Notes: a model not told the origin generated them from the letters alone. A stretch of 33,293 nt of DNA from DAHVFY01 sp040388665 (GCA_040388665.1 JAZKBL010000019.1:1-33293); one strand, 5' to 3'; positions 6,882 through 14,448 are shown, counted from the first letter of the stretch. Made by a program: numbers and translations.

Positions 6882-7172
6882 ATGTTGTTGAAAGAAGCAA
6901 AAAAGATCTTAAATGCGCATAAGAAAGATCTTTTAGGGTTAGGCGTTCGTTCACTTTTTCTTTTTGGATCTGTAGCTAGAAACAAGGCATCAGCTAAAAG
7001 TGATATTGATATACTCGTTGACTTTGATGTAAAAAAAGGATTATTCGGTTTCGTGGGTCTTAAAAATTACCTTGAAGAACTTCTCCATTGCGATGTTGAT
7101 TTAGTAACCAAAAGCGCACTTCATCCTGCCTTAAAAAAGCAAATTTTGCATGAGGCAAAGAATGTCTTCTAG
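6882..7172 (+). CDS. Minimal nucleotidyltransferase (MNT, MntA-like)
   Basis: A 96-aa protein of the small nucleotidyltransferase superfamily: LFLFGSVARNKASAKSDIDILVDF carries the G-S-x-A-R and D-I-D metal-binding motifs, and the third acidic residue lies in CDVDLVTK. Such proteins normally pair with a HEPN toxin and neutralise it by adding nucleotides to its active site. Start ATG 6882 is chosen over GTG 6831 because GGAGGGA lies at 6871-6877 and family members start at this point. No HEPN gene follows: the next 230 bases hold only a degenerate repeat. It may be the survivor of a lost toxin pair. Confidence 0.85.
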   Translation: MLLKEAKKILNAHKKDLLGLGVRSLFLFGSVARNKASAKSDIDILVDFDVKKGLFGFVGLKNYLEELLHCDVDLVTKSALHPALKKQILHEAKNVF

Positions 7173-7405
7173 GCAGTGGGTGTTTCGAGTTTAAGATATT
7201 CTCAAAACGCTAGAAGCTTTTCCGAGGAGGCTTCCATACGTACTTGTTTAATTATAGATCCTTCACACATAGCTGTAACCGAATAGCTCGTTTTGTGAAC
7301 TGATCTTGCTACCATTTTTTGTAGTACAGGCTCCCTCTAAAGTTTGGCTTCCGCTTGAGAATCTAAGTCGACCTTGCCAGATTTTTTTGCTCAGATAAAA
7401 ATTTA
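7173..7405. other. Intergenic stretch with degenerate repeat copy D
   Basis: The bases AAAGTTTGGCTTCCG at 7339-7353 match the core of copies A-C, followed by a diverged flank containing AAGTCGACC. A T-run with GCTCAG follows, similar to the T-run and GCTCGG seen just before copy B. No gene, RNA or terminator is recognisable otherwise. Confidence 0.5.
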
Positions 7406-8265
7406 TCACCAGTCTAAAGGCTCTGGAAAAAATTCGCTGACAAGATCGCGGTAGTATGGCATTAAAGCATCAACATCAAGTAATTCGTCTGATTTTGAAT
7501 AAAGGTCATATTGGCTAAAAATTTTAAGCCATTTAAGTAGAGAAAGATCTTTTTCATTTAATAAATGTAAGTAAGCTTCTTCATGATGTAATGCATAAAA
7601 AGAGTGATACCGGATGATATATGAAGCTTCTTCAGGAAGGTAATCTTTCACGACATGATAGAGGTATTCATCATGTACCGTTATAGTTCCGCAATCAATG
7701 TATTACAAGNNNNNNNNNNAGATAGATGTACAGCATCAAGACCGCATTTTTCTGCATAGATTCCATATTTTGATTGATAAAGAGGCTGATGAAAATCTGG
7801 ATTTAAAGAAAAATACTCTGAAACAACTATCTTCTCAGAAAAAGAACATCCAACAGGAAAAGTGTCTCCTACAACTGCCCACTGGGGCTCTCCATAAAAG
7901 GTGAGCATCTTGCCTAAATCATGAATGAGACCTACTAAAATCAGCCATTTTGGATATCCATCTTGTCGGAGTGCTTCTGCAGTTTGAAATGCGTGATAAT
8001 ATTGAGGTACACGAATGTCAGCATCACTTGCATCAATGATGGTTTCAAGTAACGCAAAAGCTTCCCAAATGTCCATTTTTCCTTTGTTAAGAGGTAGGTA
8101 TTCTTGTTTTTTTGCTAAGACAAAATCAAGGGTCTGTTTTGTATGATTTTCCAAGTAGAACTCTTTGACATGAGTGGGAGTTGTTTCATCAAAAACTCGA
8201 TAACCTTTTTCCTCTCCAAACAAAGCAATTCCAAGAAAGCAGCAAGCGATTCTTAATAGGAACAT
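7406..8265 (-). CDS. Inositol oxygenase (MIOX) with signal peptide, interrupted by assembly gap
   Basis: Inositol oxygenases are di-iron enzymes that oxidise myo-inositol to D-glucuronate. Family signatures are plentiful: HAFQTAEALR (first His ligand), GLIHDLGKML (His-Asp plus substrate Lys), FYGEPQWAVVGDTFPVGC, YAEKCGLDAVHLS, then after the gap HDEYLYHVVKDYLPEEA, IIRYHSFYALH (His ligand) and FSQYDLYSK (Asp ligand). The order and about 270-aa length agree with animal and fungal enzymes. The N terminus (MFLLRIACCFLGIALFG) looks like a signal peptide. Between Ser at 7720 and His at 7675 two codons (Trp-Gly) are expected, but 34 unrelated bases and 10 Ns are found, putting the halves out of frame. 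This may be an assembly artefact or an insertion. The neighbours give no inositol pathway. Confidence 0.85.
7710..7719. other. Assembly gap (10 N)
   Basis: Ten undetermined bases lie within the inositol oxygenase gene. The 34 bases on their left (7676-7709) do not fit the protein family and contain an in-frame stop, so the true gap content may be larger than ten bases. Confidence 0.95.
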
Positions 8266-8445
8266 TTCTATATCTCCATTTTCTTAAAATCCTTTATCAT
8301 AGCCTGTAGGAGATTTTTTTTAATGAAGTTATTAGGTGAGACGTCAAACAAAACTTGTTGATTGGAATTAAGAAGACTGGATATTCTTAAAGATTCCTTG
8401 AAAATAACTTAACATTGTACGAAAAAAATCGTTTAGGAGTAAAGC

Positions 8446-8784
8446 ATGCCGAGTATAGCTGGTGTAACTCTAAAAGATGGGTTTGAAGTTCCTGAAGCTA
8501 TTCTTCATGTTGTAACGAGGGATCTGGATACCTTGGTGGCAAAAAGACCCGATATTCTGCTTGAGTTACTAAAAAAGTGTGAAAATTTTGAATATAAATT
8601 TAATAACAGTTTTAAAAATGAGACACAGGAAATTTTACGTGCGTACAATCTTATAGACAGAAACGAAAATGTGCTCAGAATAACCCAAGAAATTGTTTTA
8701 AATTCTGTGAAAAGGGATGGAGAAGTTTTAAGAGTGATCAATCCTCTTAAGTCTTCAAGGGATGGTGTTAAAAGAGAGTGGTGA
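8446..8784 (+). CDS. Unknown protein, paralogue 1 of a tandem pair
   Basis: A 112-aa cytosolic protein with no signal or membrane segment. It shares the whole layout of the next gene: VTLKDGFE near the start, KRPDILLELLKKC, ETQEILRAYNLID, RITQEIVLNSVKRDG, and a C-terminal INPL. The sequence suggests a mostly helical fold with a small beta start. No family is recognised. ATG 8446 is preceded by AGGAGTAAAGC, a good ribosome site. A short hairpin separates the two copies. It is probably an old local duplication with about 40 percent identity by eye. Confidence 0.65.
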   Translation: MPSIAGVTLKDGFEVPEAILHVVTRDLDTLVAKRPDILLELLKKCENFEYKFNNSFKNETQEILRAYNLIDRNENVLRITQEIVLNSVKRDGEVLRVINPLKSSRDGVKREW

Positions 8785-8811
8785 TTTTAGCTAACGCTTA
8801 GCTTAAAATTA
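8784..8811 (+). terminator. Hairpin between the paralogues
   Basis: AGCTAA-cgc-TTAGCT with flanking TTTT/AAAA extends to an A/T-rich stem just after the first paralogue stop. It could attenuate or terminate transcription, or protect the 3' end of the first message. The short stem keeps confidence low. Confidence 0.4.
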
Positions 8812-8827
8812 TAGCAAGGAGGCTTGT

Positions 8828-9163
8828 ATGTCAGATGGATCTGTTAATGTAACTTTAAGAGATGGTTCAAAAATTCATGTAATCCTATTTTTTGAAACAA
8901 CCAAACGGATTGTAAAGCTGTCTAAAACTCGACCCGATATTTTGACTGAACTTGTAAAAAAATGTAAAGATTCTGGGTACCAATTTAGTGAAAAACTTAG
9001 AGTAGAGGCCAGGGAGATTTTGTTGGGATATACTCTTATAGATGCTTCAGAAAAGGCGTATACAGTGACCCGAAAAATTGTATTAAATTCTTTGCGAGAA
9101 AATGGATTAAGAGAGGAATGGATTAATCCTCTTCGGCCAGAACGCATTTCAGAAGAAGTTTAA
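8828..9163 (+). CDS. Unknown protein, paralogue 2 of a tandem pair
   Basis: 111 residues aligned along the full length with the preceding gene: VTLRDGSK, TRPDILTELVKKC, EAREILLGYTLID, VTRKIVLNSLRENG, EEWINPL. The most constant positions are R/KPDIL-ELVKKC, the EIL--Y-LID helix and IVLNS. AAGGAGG lies 5 bases before the ATG. The next gene starts 9 bases after the stop with its ribosome site over the stop codon, so this protein is likely translated with the DNA glycosylase. That does not prove a role in repair. Confidence 0.65.
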   Translation: MSDGSVNVTLRDGSKIHVILFFETTKRIVKLSKTRPDILTELVKKCKDSGYQFSEKLRVEAREILLGYTLIDASEKAYTVTRKIVLNSLRENGLREEWINPLRPERISEEV

Positions 9164-9172
9164 GGGATTTTG

Positions 9173-9757
9173 ATGGTAGTTATAGGAACTGATGGAAAGA
9201 GACGGTGCTTTGGCGGAAGTCTTGGTAAGGAATTTTATGGGGAGTATCATGATCATGAATGGGGTGTTCCGGTTCATGATGATCGGTTGCTATTTGAGAT
9301 GCTCATTTTGGAAGGTGCGCAAGCAGGCCTTAGCTGGGAGACTATTCTTAAAAGGCGTGAGGGGTATAAACGAGCATTTCACAATTTTGATCCTGTAAAA
9401 GTTGCACAGATGAGCGATATAGAATTAACCTCTCTTTGTCAAGATTCGGGCATTATCCGTCACCGGATGAAAATTTTTACTGCGCGTAAGAATGCTCAAG
9501 TCTTTTTGCAAATTCAGAAAGAATTTGGCTCTTTTGATTGCTACCTTTGGCGTTTTGTAGAAGGTAAGCCGATTGTCAATCGACGAAATGCTCTGAAAGA
9601 TATTCCAGTAACGACTGTGGTTAGCGATGCGCTTTCTAAAGATTTAAAAAAACGGGGGATGGCATACGTTGGATCTACCATCATGTATGCTTACATGCAA
9701 GCAGTAGGTCTTGTGAATGATCATCTTATAGAATGTGTTTTAGCCCGAGTAACGTAA
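9173..9757 (+). CDS. tag: DNA-3-methyladenine glycosylase I
   Basis: Removes 3-methyladenine from alkylated DNA, opening base-excision repair. The 194 residues follow E. coli Tag closely: RCFGG with the first zinc Cys, YHDHEWGVP with the zinc His, LFEMLILEGAQAGLSWETIL, FDPVKVAQM, DSGIIRHRMKI, DALSKDLKKRGMAYVGSTI and the C-terminal NDHLIEC holding the other zinc His and Cys. All four zinc ligands are retained. ATG 9173 is preferred over TTG 9170; AAGGGA overlaps the upstream stop. The 3' end overlaps the convergent ExoD-like gene by 32 bases. Confidence 0.93.
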   Translation: MVVIGTDGKRRCFGGSLGKEFYGEYHDHEWGVPVHDDRLLFEMLILEGAQAGLSWETILKRREGYKRAFHNFDPVKVAQMSDIELTSLCQDSGIIRHRMKIFTARKNAQVFLQIQKEFGSFDCYLWRFVEGKPIVNRRNALKDIPVTTVVSDALSKDLKKRGMAYVGSTIMYAYMQAVGLVNDHLIECVLARVT

Positions 9758-10322
9758 ACGCAAAAAATGCAAGTGTTGATAGGAAAACTGCATAGCCGAT
9801 GAGTATAAAAAGACCATCGTTTTCCAATATTCCTAATGCGATTAAAAGGATGGACCAGGCTGCTGTTAAATTAGAAAGAGGGATGGGGAGAGGCAGTGCT
9901 AAGAGAATGCCTAACATAAAAATAATGAAACCATTCACAACATGCATAGCTGGATAATGACAGATCCATTCTAATCGAGGATGAACCCAGCGTCTCATTT
10001 TTTTGATGAGCTTGAGAGTTTTAGCTGTTATTTTTTTTAATGCGTGAGAAGGGATTGTTTTGGCTAAAAACTTTTTGGGTAGCCAAATGTGCTTTCCAAA
10101 AATCATACGCAAGCCAATAAACGCAATGGCAAGGCCAAAGGGAGTTGATAATCCAGGAATTTGGATGGGTTGGCAAAAAGGCAGACTGAATAAAATAAGA
10201 ATTAAAGCCCAGCCGCTTCCAGAGAAAATATGCAAAAGTTCTCTAATAGAAATGGATGCATTTCTTAAGCTTGTCTGTAGATGTCGTATTTTTTTTCTTA
10301 AGGAGTTTTTATGAGCTTTCAT
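9726..10322 (-). CDS. ExoD-like membrane protein
   Basis: A 198-aa integral membrane protein of the ExoD family, named from rhizobial exopolysaccharide mutants; the molecular function is not known. The signature region is visible: ALILILFSLPFCQPIQIPGL, then PFGLAIAFIGLRMIFG and WLPKKFL, followed by two or three more hydrophobic segments (NGFIIFMLGILLALPLPIPL; AAWSILLIALGILENDG; LIGYAVFLSTLAFFAFTLLG). Start codon and the stop of the carbonic anhydrase gene touch without any spacer (stop 10323-10325, start ending at 10322), so translation is probably coupled. The 3' end overlaps tag. Confidence 0.8.
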   Translation of the reverse strand: MKAHKNSLRKKIRHLQTSLRNASISIRELLHIFSGSGWALILILFSLPFCQPIQIPGLSTPFGLAIAFIGLRMIFGKHIWLPKKFLAKTIPSHALKKITAKTLKLIKKMRRWVHPRLEWICHYPAMHVVNGFIIFMLGILLALPLPIPLSNLTAAWSILLIALGILENDGLFILIGYAVFLSTLAFFAFTLLGLKHIL

Positions 10323-10961
10323 TTATGTCGCGGGAGTAATGCGGAAAATACTGTCTAGTTGATCGGCATTTGAGAAGCAGCAGTCGAGATTTTTTAATTT
10401 GCCGGTTTCAAGATCGTAGATCCAGCCATGGATGGACAAAGGTTGGTAACGGGACCAAGCGCCTTGTACGATCGTTGTATGGCAGATGTTAAGAACTTGT
10501 TGGTAAACGTTAAGTTCGGCTAAGCGGTTAAAGCGTTCTTTGGCATTTTCTATTTTTTCAAGGCTGTCTTTGGATTTTGCATAAACATCGCGGATGTTTC
10601 TTAGCCAGTTATCAACAAGTCCTAAGCAATGGTCCTCCATTGCAGCTTTTACTCCACTGCATCCATAGTGTCCGCAGACAATCACATGTTCGATTTTGAT
10701 TAGATCAACTGCAAACTCCAGAACAGAAAGAGAGTTAATGTCTGTATGGGGAAAAAGGTTCGCTACGTTGCGGTGAACAAAAAGCTCTCCTGGTTCAAGT
10801 CCTACGATTTCATTTGCAGGAACTCTACTGTCAGAGCATCCAATCCATAAATACTTTGGAGCTTGAGCTGAAGCCATTTTTTTGAAGTAGTCAGGATCGT
10901 TCATCGTCCTTGACGTTACCCATTGCTCGTTTTTTTCGAATAAAATTTTCAGCTGTTTCAT
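10323..10961 (-). CDS. can: Beta-class carbonic anhydrase
   Basis: Interconverts carbon dioxide and bicarbonate using one zinc per subunit. The residues of a bacterial/plant-type beta enzyme are present: zinc Cys and the Asp-Arg dyad in IGCSDSRVPANEI, and the second pair of zinc ligands in VCGHYGCSGVKAA. The segments FVHRNVANL, VLEFAV and the C-terminal LSIHGWIYDLETG are also typical. At 212 aa it is normal in length and has no signal peptide, so it is cytosolic. It heads a two-gene minus-strand unit with the ExoD-like gene. Bicarbonate supply for carboxylases is the usual role. Confidence 0.93.
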   Translation of the reverse strand: MKQLKILFEKNEQWVTSRTMNDPDYFKKMASAQAPKYLWIGCSDSRVPANEIVGLEPGELFVHRNVANLFPHTDINSLSVLEFAVDLIKIEHVIVCGHYGCSGVKAAMEDHCLGLVDNWLRNIRDVYAKSKDSLEKIENAKERFNRLAELNVYQQVLNICHTTIVQGAWSRYQPLSIHGWIYDLETGKLKNLDCCFSNADQLDSIFRITPAT

Positions 10962-11043
10962 CGTACTTCTAATAGTGCCAATTTGTAGGGTCCTGCGTCA
11001 AGCAATAAAGTGCTTGAAATTATCAGCCTTATGGGAGATCCTC

Positions 11044-12045
11044 ATGAAAAAAACAGTTGAGAGGTATTTTGTGGGGCGATTTATTTTAAGTACTGCGTTA
11101 TTGTTTTTTAGCTCTACTCTTTCTGCTGCGGAGTGGTTTCAAGAATCTCTTTTTCAACATTGGGCGCAATCTTTTTGCATTGATGAAAAATGCTATGAAG
11201 AAATAACCGAGCAGCAGGATCTTATGATTTTTAAAAATAATTTTTTTGGAGAAATTCTTGTTTTGGATGGGGTTATTCAGACAACACAAGCGGATGAATT
11301 TATTTATCACGAGATGTTAGCGCATGTTCCGCTTCTTTCCCATGGAGATGTTAAAACAGTTTTGATTGTTGGCGGAGGGGATGGAGGGATTTTGAGAGAA
11401 GTTCTCAAACACAAGGGCGTAGAAAAAGTTGTCTTAGTAGAAATTGATGCTTCTGTGATCGAATTCTCTAAAATTCATCTTCCTTTCTTATCCTGCGGAT
11501 CTTTTAATGATGCGCGTGTGCATGTCGTCGTACAAGATGGCTCTCTTTTTGTAAAAGAATCTTCTGAAGAGTTTGATGTGATTATTTGTGATTCTCCTGA
11601 TCCAGAAGGACCCGGCAGGGTGCTTTTTACTAAGGAATTTTATGGCGACTGTAAAAAGAGACTGTCTTCCCACGGCATTTTTGTAAATCAAAGCGGTGTT
11701 CCATTTTTACAGAAAGAAGAGTTGTGCATGGTGTATGAGGGATTACGTGAACATTTTAGCGATGTGAAATTTTACATTGCAGCAATTCCTACGTATATCG
11801 GCGGGCATATGGCGTTTGGATGGGCTACAGACAGAGAGATCAAGATCTCTAAAGAAGATCTTCGTAATCGGCTTAAAAGCGTGGCTGGAGAGTTCAAGTA
11901 TTACACTCCCGCCGTGCATAAAGCAGCTTTTGCTCTTCCGAGATATATTGAACAGCTACTTAATATAACGAGCCTCTACCCAACACCGCTCATCCCTGTC
12001 GCTGATATCACTCGAGTGAACCTTCAGGATCTCAAGAACTCTTAG
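11044..12045 (+). CDS. speE: Spermidine synthase-like aminopropyltransferase with signal peptide
   Basis: Transfers an aminopropyl group from decarboxylated SAM to putrescine. Family features: YEEITEQQDLMIFKN, the hallmark VLDGVIQTTQADEFIYHEML, the nucleotide site LIVGGGDGGILREVLKH, VVLVEIDASVI, the catalytic DSPDPEGPGRVLFTKEFY, and PTYIGGHMAFGWAT. Start ATG 11044 gives MKKTVERYFVGRFILSTALL followed by FFSSTLSAAEWF, a convincing signal peptide, which is unusual for a SAM-utilising enzyme. After the normal family end (ALPRYIEQLL) the frame runs on for about 26 residues into the 3' end of the convergent methyltransferase gene, a 90-base overlap. The upstream frame from 10975 has no separate support. 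Confidence 0.85.
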   Translation: MKKTVERYFVGRFILSTALLFFSSTLSAAEWFQESLFQHWAQSFCIDEKCYEEITEQQDLMIFKNNFFGEILVLDGVIQTTQADEFIYHEMLAHVPLLSHGDVKTVLIVGGGDGGILREVLKHKGVEKVVLVEIDASVIEFSKIHLPFLSCGSFNDARVHVVVQDGSLFVKESSEEFDVIICDSPDPEGPGRVLFTKEFYGDCKKRLSSHGIFVNQSGVPFLQKEELCMVYEGLREHFSDVKFYIAAIPTYIGGHMAFGWATDREIKISKEDLRNRLKSVAGEFKYYTPAVHKAAFALPRYIEQLLNITSLYPTPLIPVADITRVNLQDLKNS

Positions 12046-12579
12046 ATCTGCGCAGTGGTTAATAGCTTCAGCAGCGCCTATACAATTGTAGTCGTCGATC
12101 CAAACAATAGTTTCTTCATGAGCTACAAAGAAGCAATTAAGGATGTCTCGTAAGCAATAGGAGTAGTCATGATTGCCATCGATGTAGATAAGATCGAATT
12201 TTTTCTTGGGATGCTGCACTGCATACTCGGGAATTTTGAGCGTTGAATCGCCAATCACTGGGATAAATCGCTCTTGGTATCTCGCTTGTAACTTCTCTAA
12301 AGCGTGCTGTGTATAGGGATGAAGATTGATGTCAACGGATACAAAGCATTCTAAGTTAGGGCAGTTTTGAAAGAAATTTTCAGCGCTATGTCCAGCATTA
12401 AGACCAATCTCTAGAATACTCTTGATGTTGGGTAGTTCTTGCAGCCGCGCATTAAACTGAGCTTTCTGCGTGTTTGTAACGTAGCCTTCAGTCACTTTAT
12501 AGTCAATGTCAGTTCGTCTGTCGTCTTTAGAGAAGGCGACAGACGATAAAATAAGAAATACAAAGGTTAAATAAATCAT
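11956..12579 (-). CDS. Exported class I SAM methyltransferase
   Basis: 207 residues. An N-terminal signal peptide (MIYLTFVFLILSSVAFS) precedes a methyltransferase of the Methyltransf_24 type: motif I ILEIGLNAGHSAENF, acidic strand 2 CFVSVDINLHPY, VIGDSTLKI, then FDLIYIDGNHDYSYCLRDI, the signature of this group, and VWIDDYN. The acceptor is unknown. The only neighbour in contact is the exported spermidine synthase-like gene, which converges on it and overlaps its last 90 bases. Both proteins being exported nucleotide-cofactor enzymes suggests related function or at least the same destination. Confidence 0.8.
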   Translation of the reverse strand: MIYLTFVFLILSSVAFSKDDRRTDIDYKVTEGYVTNTQKAQFNARLQELPNIKSILEIGLNAGHSAENFFQNCPNLECFVSVDINLHPYTQHALEKLQARYQERFIPVIGDSTLKIPEYAVQHPKKKFDLIYIDGNHDYSYCLRDILNCFFVAHEETIVWIDDYNCIGAAEAINHCADLRVLEILKVHSSDISDRDERCWVEARYIK

Positions 12580-13108
12580 AGCGTGTGATTTTGCAGGTTT
12601 AGCTTCAAAAAGTCAAGACTGTGTTCTTTGTGGTTAAAAAAAACGTCTCAAGCTAGTTAAGGCTTTGTTAAGTCTAGCTTTAAGAGGGCTTTACGTCCCG
12701 GCAAGGCAAAATCGGGGTGTTTAATTAACGCGTTCTTGACCCATCTTACCGTTTTTATAGGTACGGCTCTCACTTATACATCATAACTTTGACTTATACC
12801 GAAACAAACTCAACCATTGGTTTTGAACGACTTAAACTTTAAATAAGAACGAAAAAATATATTCTCGCTTAAGGGAAAATAAGCATAGAAAAGATGCAGG
12901 CGACATAGCGTGTACATGCCGCTTTGCAAGCTGAGGGAGGGACTGATTTCATGATTTCTCTTAAAAATTCCATGATTTCCTCTTTTATTGCTTTTGATTC
13001 TAAAAAATATGTCATTAATATTCAAGAAAAAAGTCTAAAATTGTATAAATGTTGAAAAATTAATTATATTTTGTTAGTTTTGAGTTATAAAGCTGTTATT
13101 GGAGGGTT
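12580..13108. other. 529-base intergenic region without a clear gene
   Basis: No RNA gene or long coding region is recognised. On the minus strand a 38-codon frame (12657-12773, GTG start, no ribosome site) reads VRWVKNALIKHPDFALPGRK, which has protein-like composition and may be the remnant of a lost gene. A 71-codon minus frame at 12810-13025 lacks coding character. The last 100 bases are very A/T rich, and TTGGAGGG at 13099-13106 is the ribosome site of the next gene. Confidence 0.5.
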
Positions 13109-13525
13109 ATGGAAGCTAGAAAATTCGTTGAAAAGTTGTTTTCTTACTACACTCAAGGAGAAATGCAGGGATTTTTTTCATGCTTTGATCCTCACGCTGT
13201 CTGGAAAGTTCATGGGAACCATCCTTACGCAGGGGAATACAAAACAATTGCAAATTTGGAAAATATTTTTTCCCAGTTTTACGACTTCATTCAGGGTAAG
13301 CCTAAACAAAACCTGCGCCATTTGATTGTCGAAGGTAATAAAGCTGCAGCTTTTCTCTATGATGAGGTTGTTGGTAAAGATGGAAAAACGTATACCTTAG
13401 ACTATACGATGCTCCTAGAAGTCGCAAAAGATGGCAAAAGTGTTGTCTTTGTTGATAGCTATATAGATGGCGAGCAAATATTAGAAGTTATCCGTGCAAG
13501 TTGCAGGCGTGCGCAGGTAGCTTAA
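13109..13525 (+). CDS. NTF2-like (SnoaL/ketosteroid isomerase-type) protein
   Basis: 138 residues with the cone-shaped NTF2-like fold pattern: an N-terminal helix pair (EARKFVEKLFSYYTQGEMQGFFSCF, cut here only by reading), then HAVWKVHG, PYAGEYKTIANLENIFSQF and a C-terminal beta sheet (AAAFLYDEVVGKDGKTYTL, MLLEVAKDGKSVVFVDSYID). Proteins of this type isomerise, hydrolyse or bind small molecules; no catalytic residue can be assigned. ATG 13109 follows TTGGAGGG closely. The glycosyltransferase-like gene starts 14 bases downstream, so the two may form an operon. Confidence 0.75.
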   Translation: MEARKFVEKLFSYYTQGEMQGFFSCFDPHAVWKVHGNHPYAGEYKTIANLENIFSQFYDFIQGKPKQNLRHLIVEGNKAAAFLYDEVVGKDGKTYTLDYTMLLEVAKDGKSVVFVDSYIDGEQILEVIRASCRRAQVA

Positions 13526-13539
13526 GTACTTAAGTCTTT

Positions 13540-14448
13540 ATGGAACACCGAGTTGGCACAGTCATCAGCTATTGCACCAACGATTTTCGCTTCTTGGATA
13601 TGTGCATCGAGGAAGCGCGGTGTTTTTCTTCACAAATTATCGTTGTTGTAGCTGACCATTTTTTCAATGGTGAGCCTGAAAATCGACTTTTATTAGAAAA
13701 ATCTTATCAAAAGCATCCTGACTGTCTTTTTGTTGAATTTGTTTATAGTGAAAAAGAGCCTTACGGCTTTTATTGTCCAGTAGGTCCTTCAGATAGTGAT
13801 TGGGCGCACTATTGGCACAGCACGAGTAGATACATCGGCTTTCATTTCTTGGAAGAGATGATCGAGACTGTTCTTTTTGCAGACGTTGATGAGGTTCATG
13901 ATGGAAAGAGGTTCCTTGAGTGGTTAGATGGTTTTGACTATAGATCTTATGAAGTATTTAGACTTGCAGGCTATGCGTATTTTCGTTCAGCACGTTATAG
14001 ATCCCTTTCTTGGCATCCTATTTCTCTTTTTGCACGTAAGGAGGCTCTTTTTCCTGAAATTTTGCTCGATTTGCAGGAACGGCAAGGGATTTTTGAGGGA
14101 ATTGCAGGGAAAAAGATGAAGCAGGCTGTGGGGCTTGATGGCAGGCCTCTTGTACACCATTTTAGCTGGGTGAGGACTCGAGAAGAGATGCTTTTTAAAA
14201 CTAAAAGCTGGGGCCATAGGCGCGATGAAAATTGGGAAGCGCTGATTGAAAAGGAGTTTTCTTCCTCATTTCGGGGGGTAGACAGCTTTTATGGCTTGCA
14301 TTATGAAGAAGTTGAACCATGGCGCGATCCTTTCGAGAGCGATCCTTTTTTGTTGCAGCCTTTACTTGAAATAAAAAGTCTACCGAACGTTGTAAGGATC
14401 GATCCCAAAAGTTTTTTCAGATTCACTATTTTGAAAAAAAAACCTTAA
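13540..14448 (+). CDS. Probable glycosyltransferase (GT-A fold, GT17/GT92-like)
   Basis: 302 residues. The start reads as a GT-A nucleotide-binding unit (VGTVISYCTNDFRFLDMCIEE, split here by motif only, then QIIVVVADHFF). A D-x-D-type metal motif is present in VLFADVDEVHDGKRF. The C-terminal third has LVHHFSWVRTREEML and KTKSWGHRRDENW, resembling the His-Trp and Lys-x-x-x-x-His pattern of GT17 or GT92 enzymes that act on glycans. This assignment is by pattern only. No ribosome site is evident before ATG 13540. The last 23 bases overlap the convergent dnaJ gene. Confidence 0.55.
   Translation: MEHRVGTVISYCTNDFRFLDMCIEEARCFSSQIIVVVADHFFNGEPENRLLLEKSYQKHPDCLFVEFVYSEKEPYGFYCPVGPSDSDWAHYWHSTSRYIGFHFLEEMIETVLFADVDEVHDGKRFLEWLDGFDYRSYEVFRLAGYAYFRSARYRSLSWHPISLFARKEALFPEILLDLQERQGIFEGIAGKKMKQAVGLDGRPLVHHFSWVRTREEMLFKTKSWGHRRDENWEALIEKEFSSSFRGVDSFYGLHYEEVEPWRDPFESDPFLLQPLLEIKSLPNVVRIDPKSFFRFTILKKKP

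Noticed and set aside
6661..6985. Two minus-strand frames of 85-97 codons between the small gene cluster and the MNT gene
   Set aside because: They overlap the MNT gene start on the other strand and show Ser/Phe-rich composition typical of antisense frames.
7698..7904. 68-codon frame crossing the N gap
   Set aside because: Antisense to the inositol oxygenase; depends on undefined bases.
10975..11043. Longer N terminus for the spermidine synthase-like protein
   Set aside because: The internal ATG 11044 starts a clear signal peptide; the upstream extension has no ribosome site and is not family-like.
12810..13025. 71-codon minus-strand frame in the intergenic region
   Set aside because: Low-complexity, A/T-rich, no ribosome site and no recognisable motif.
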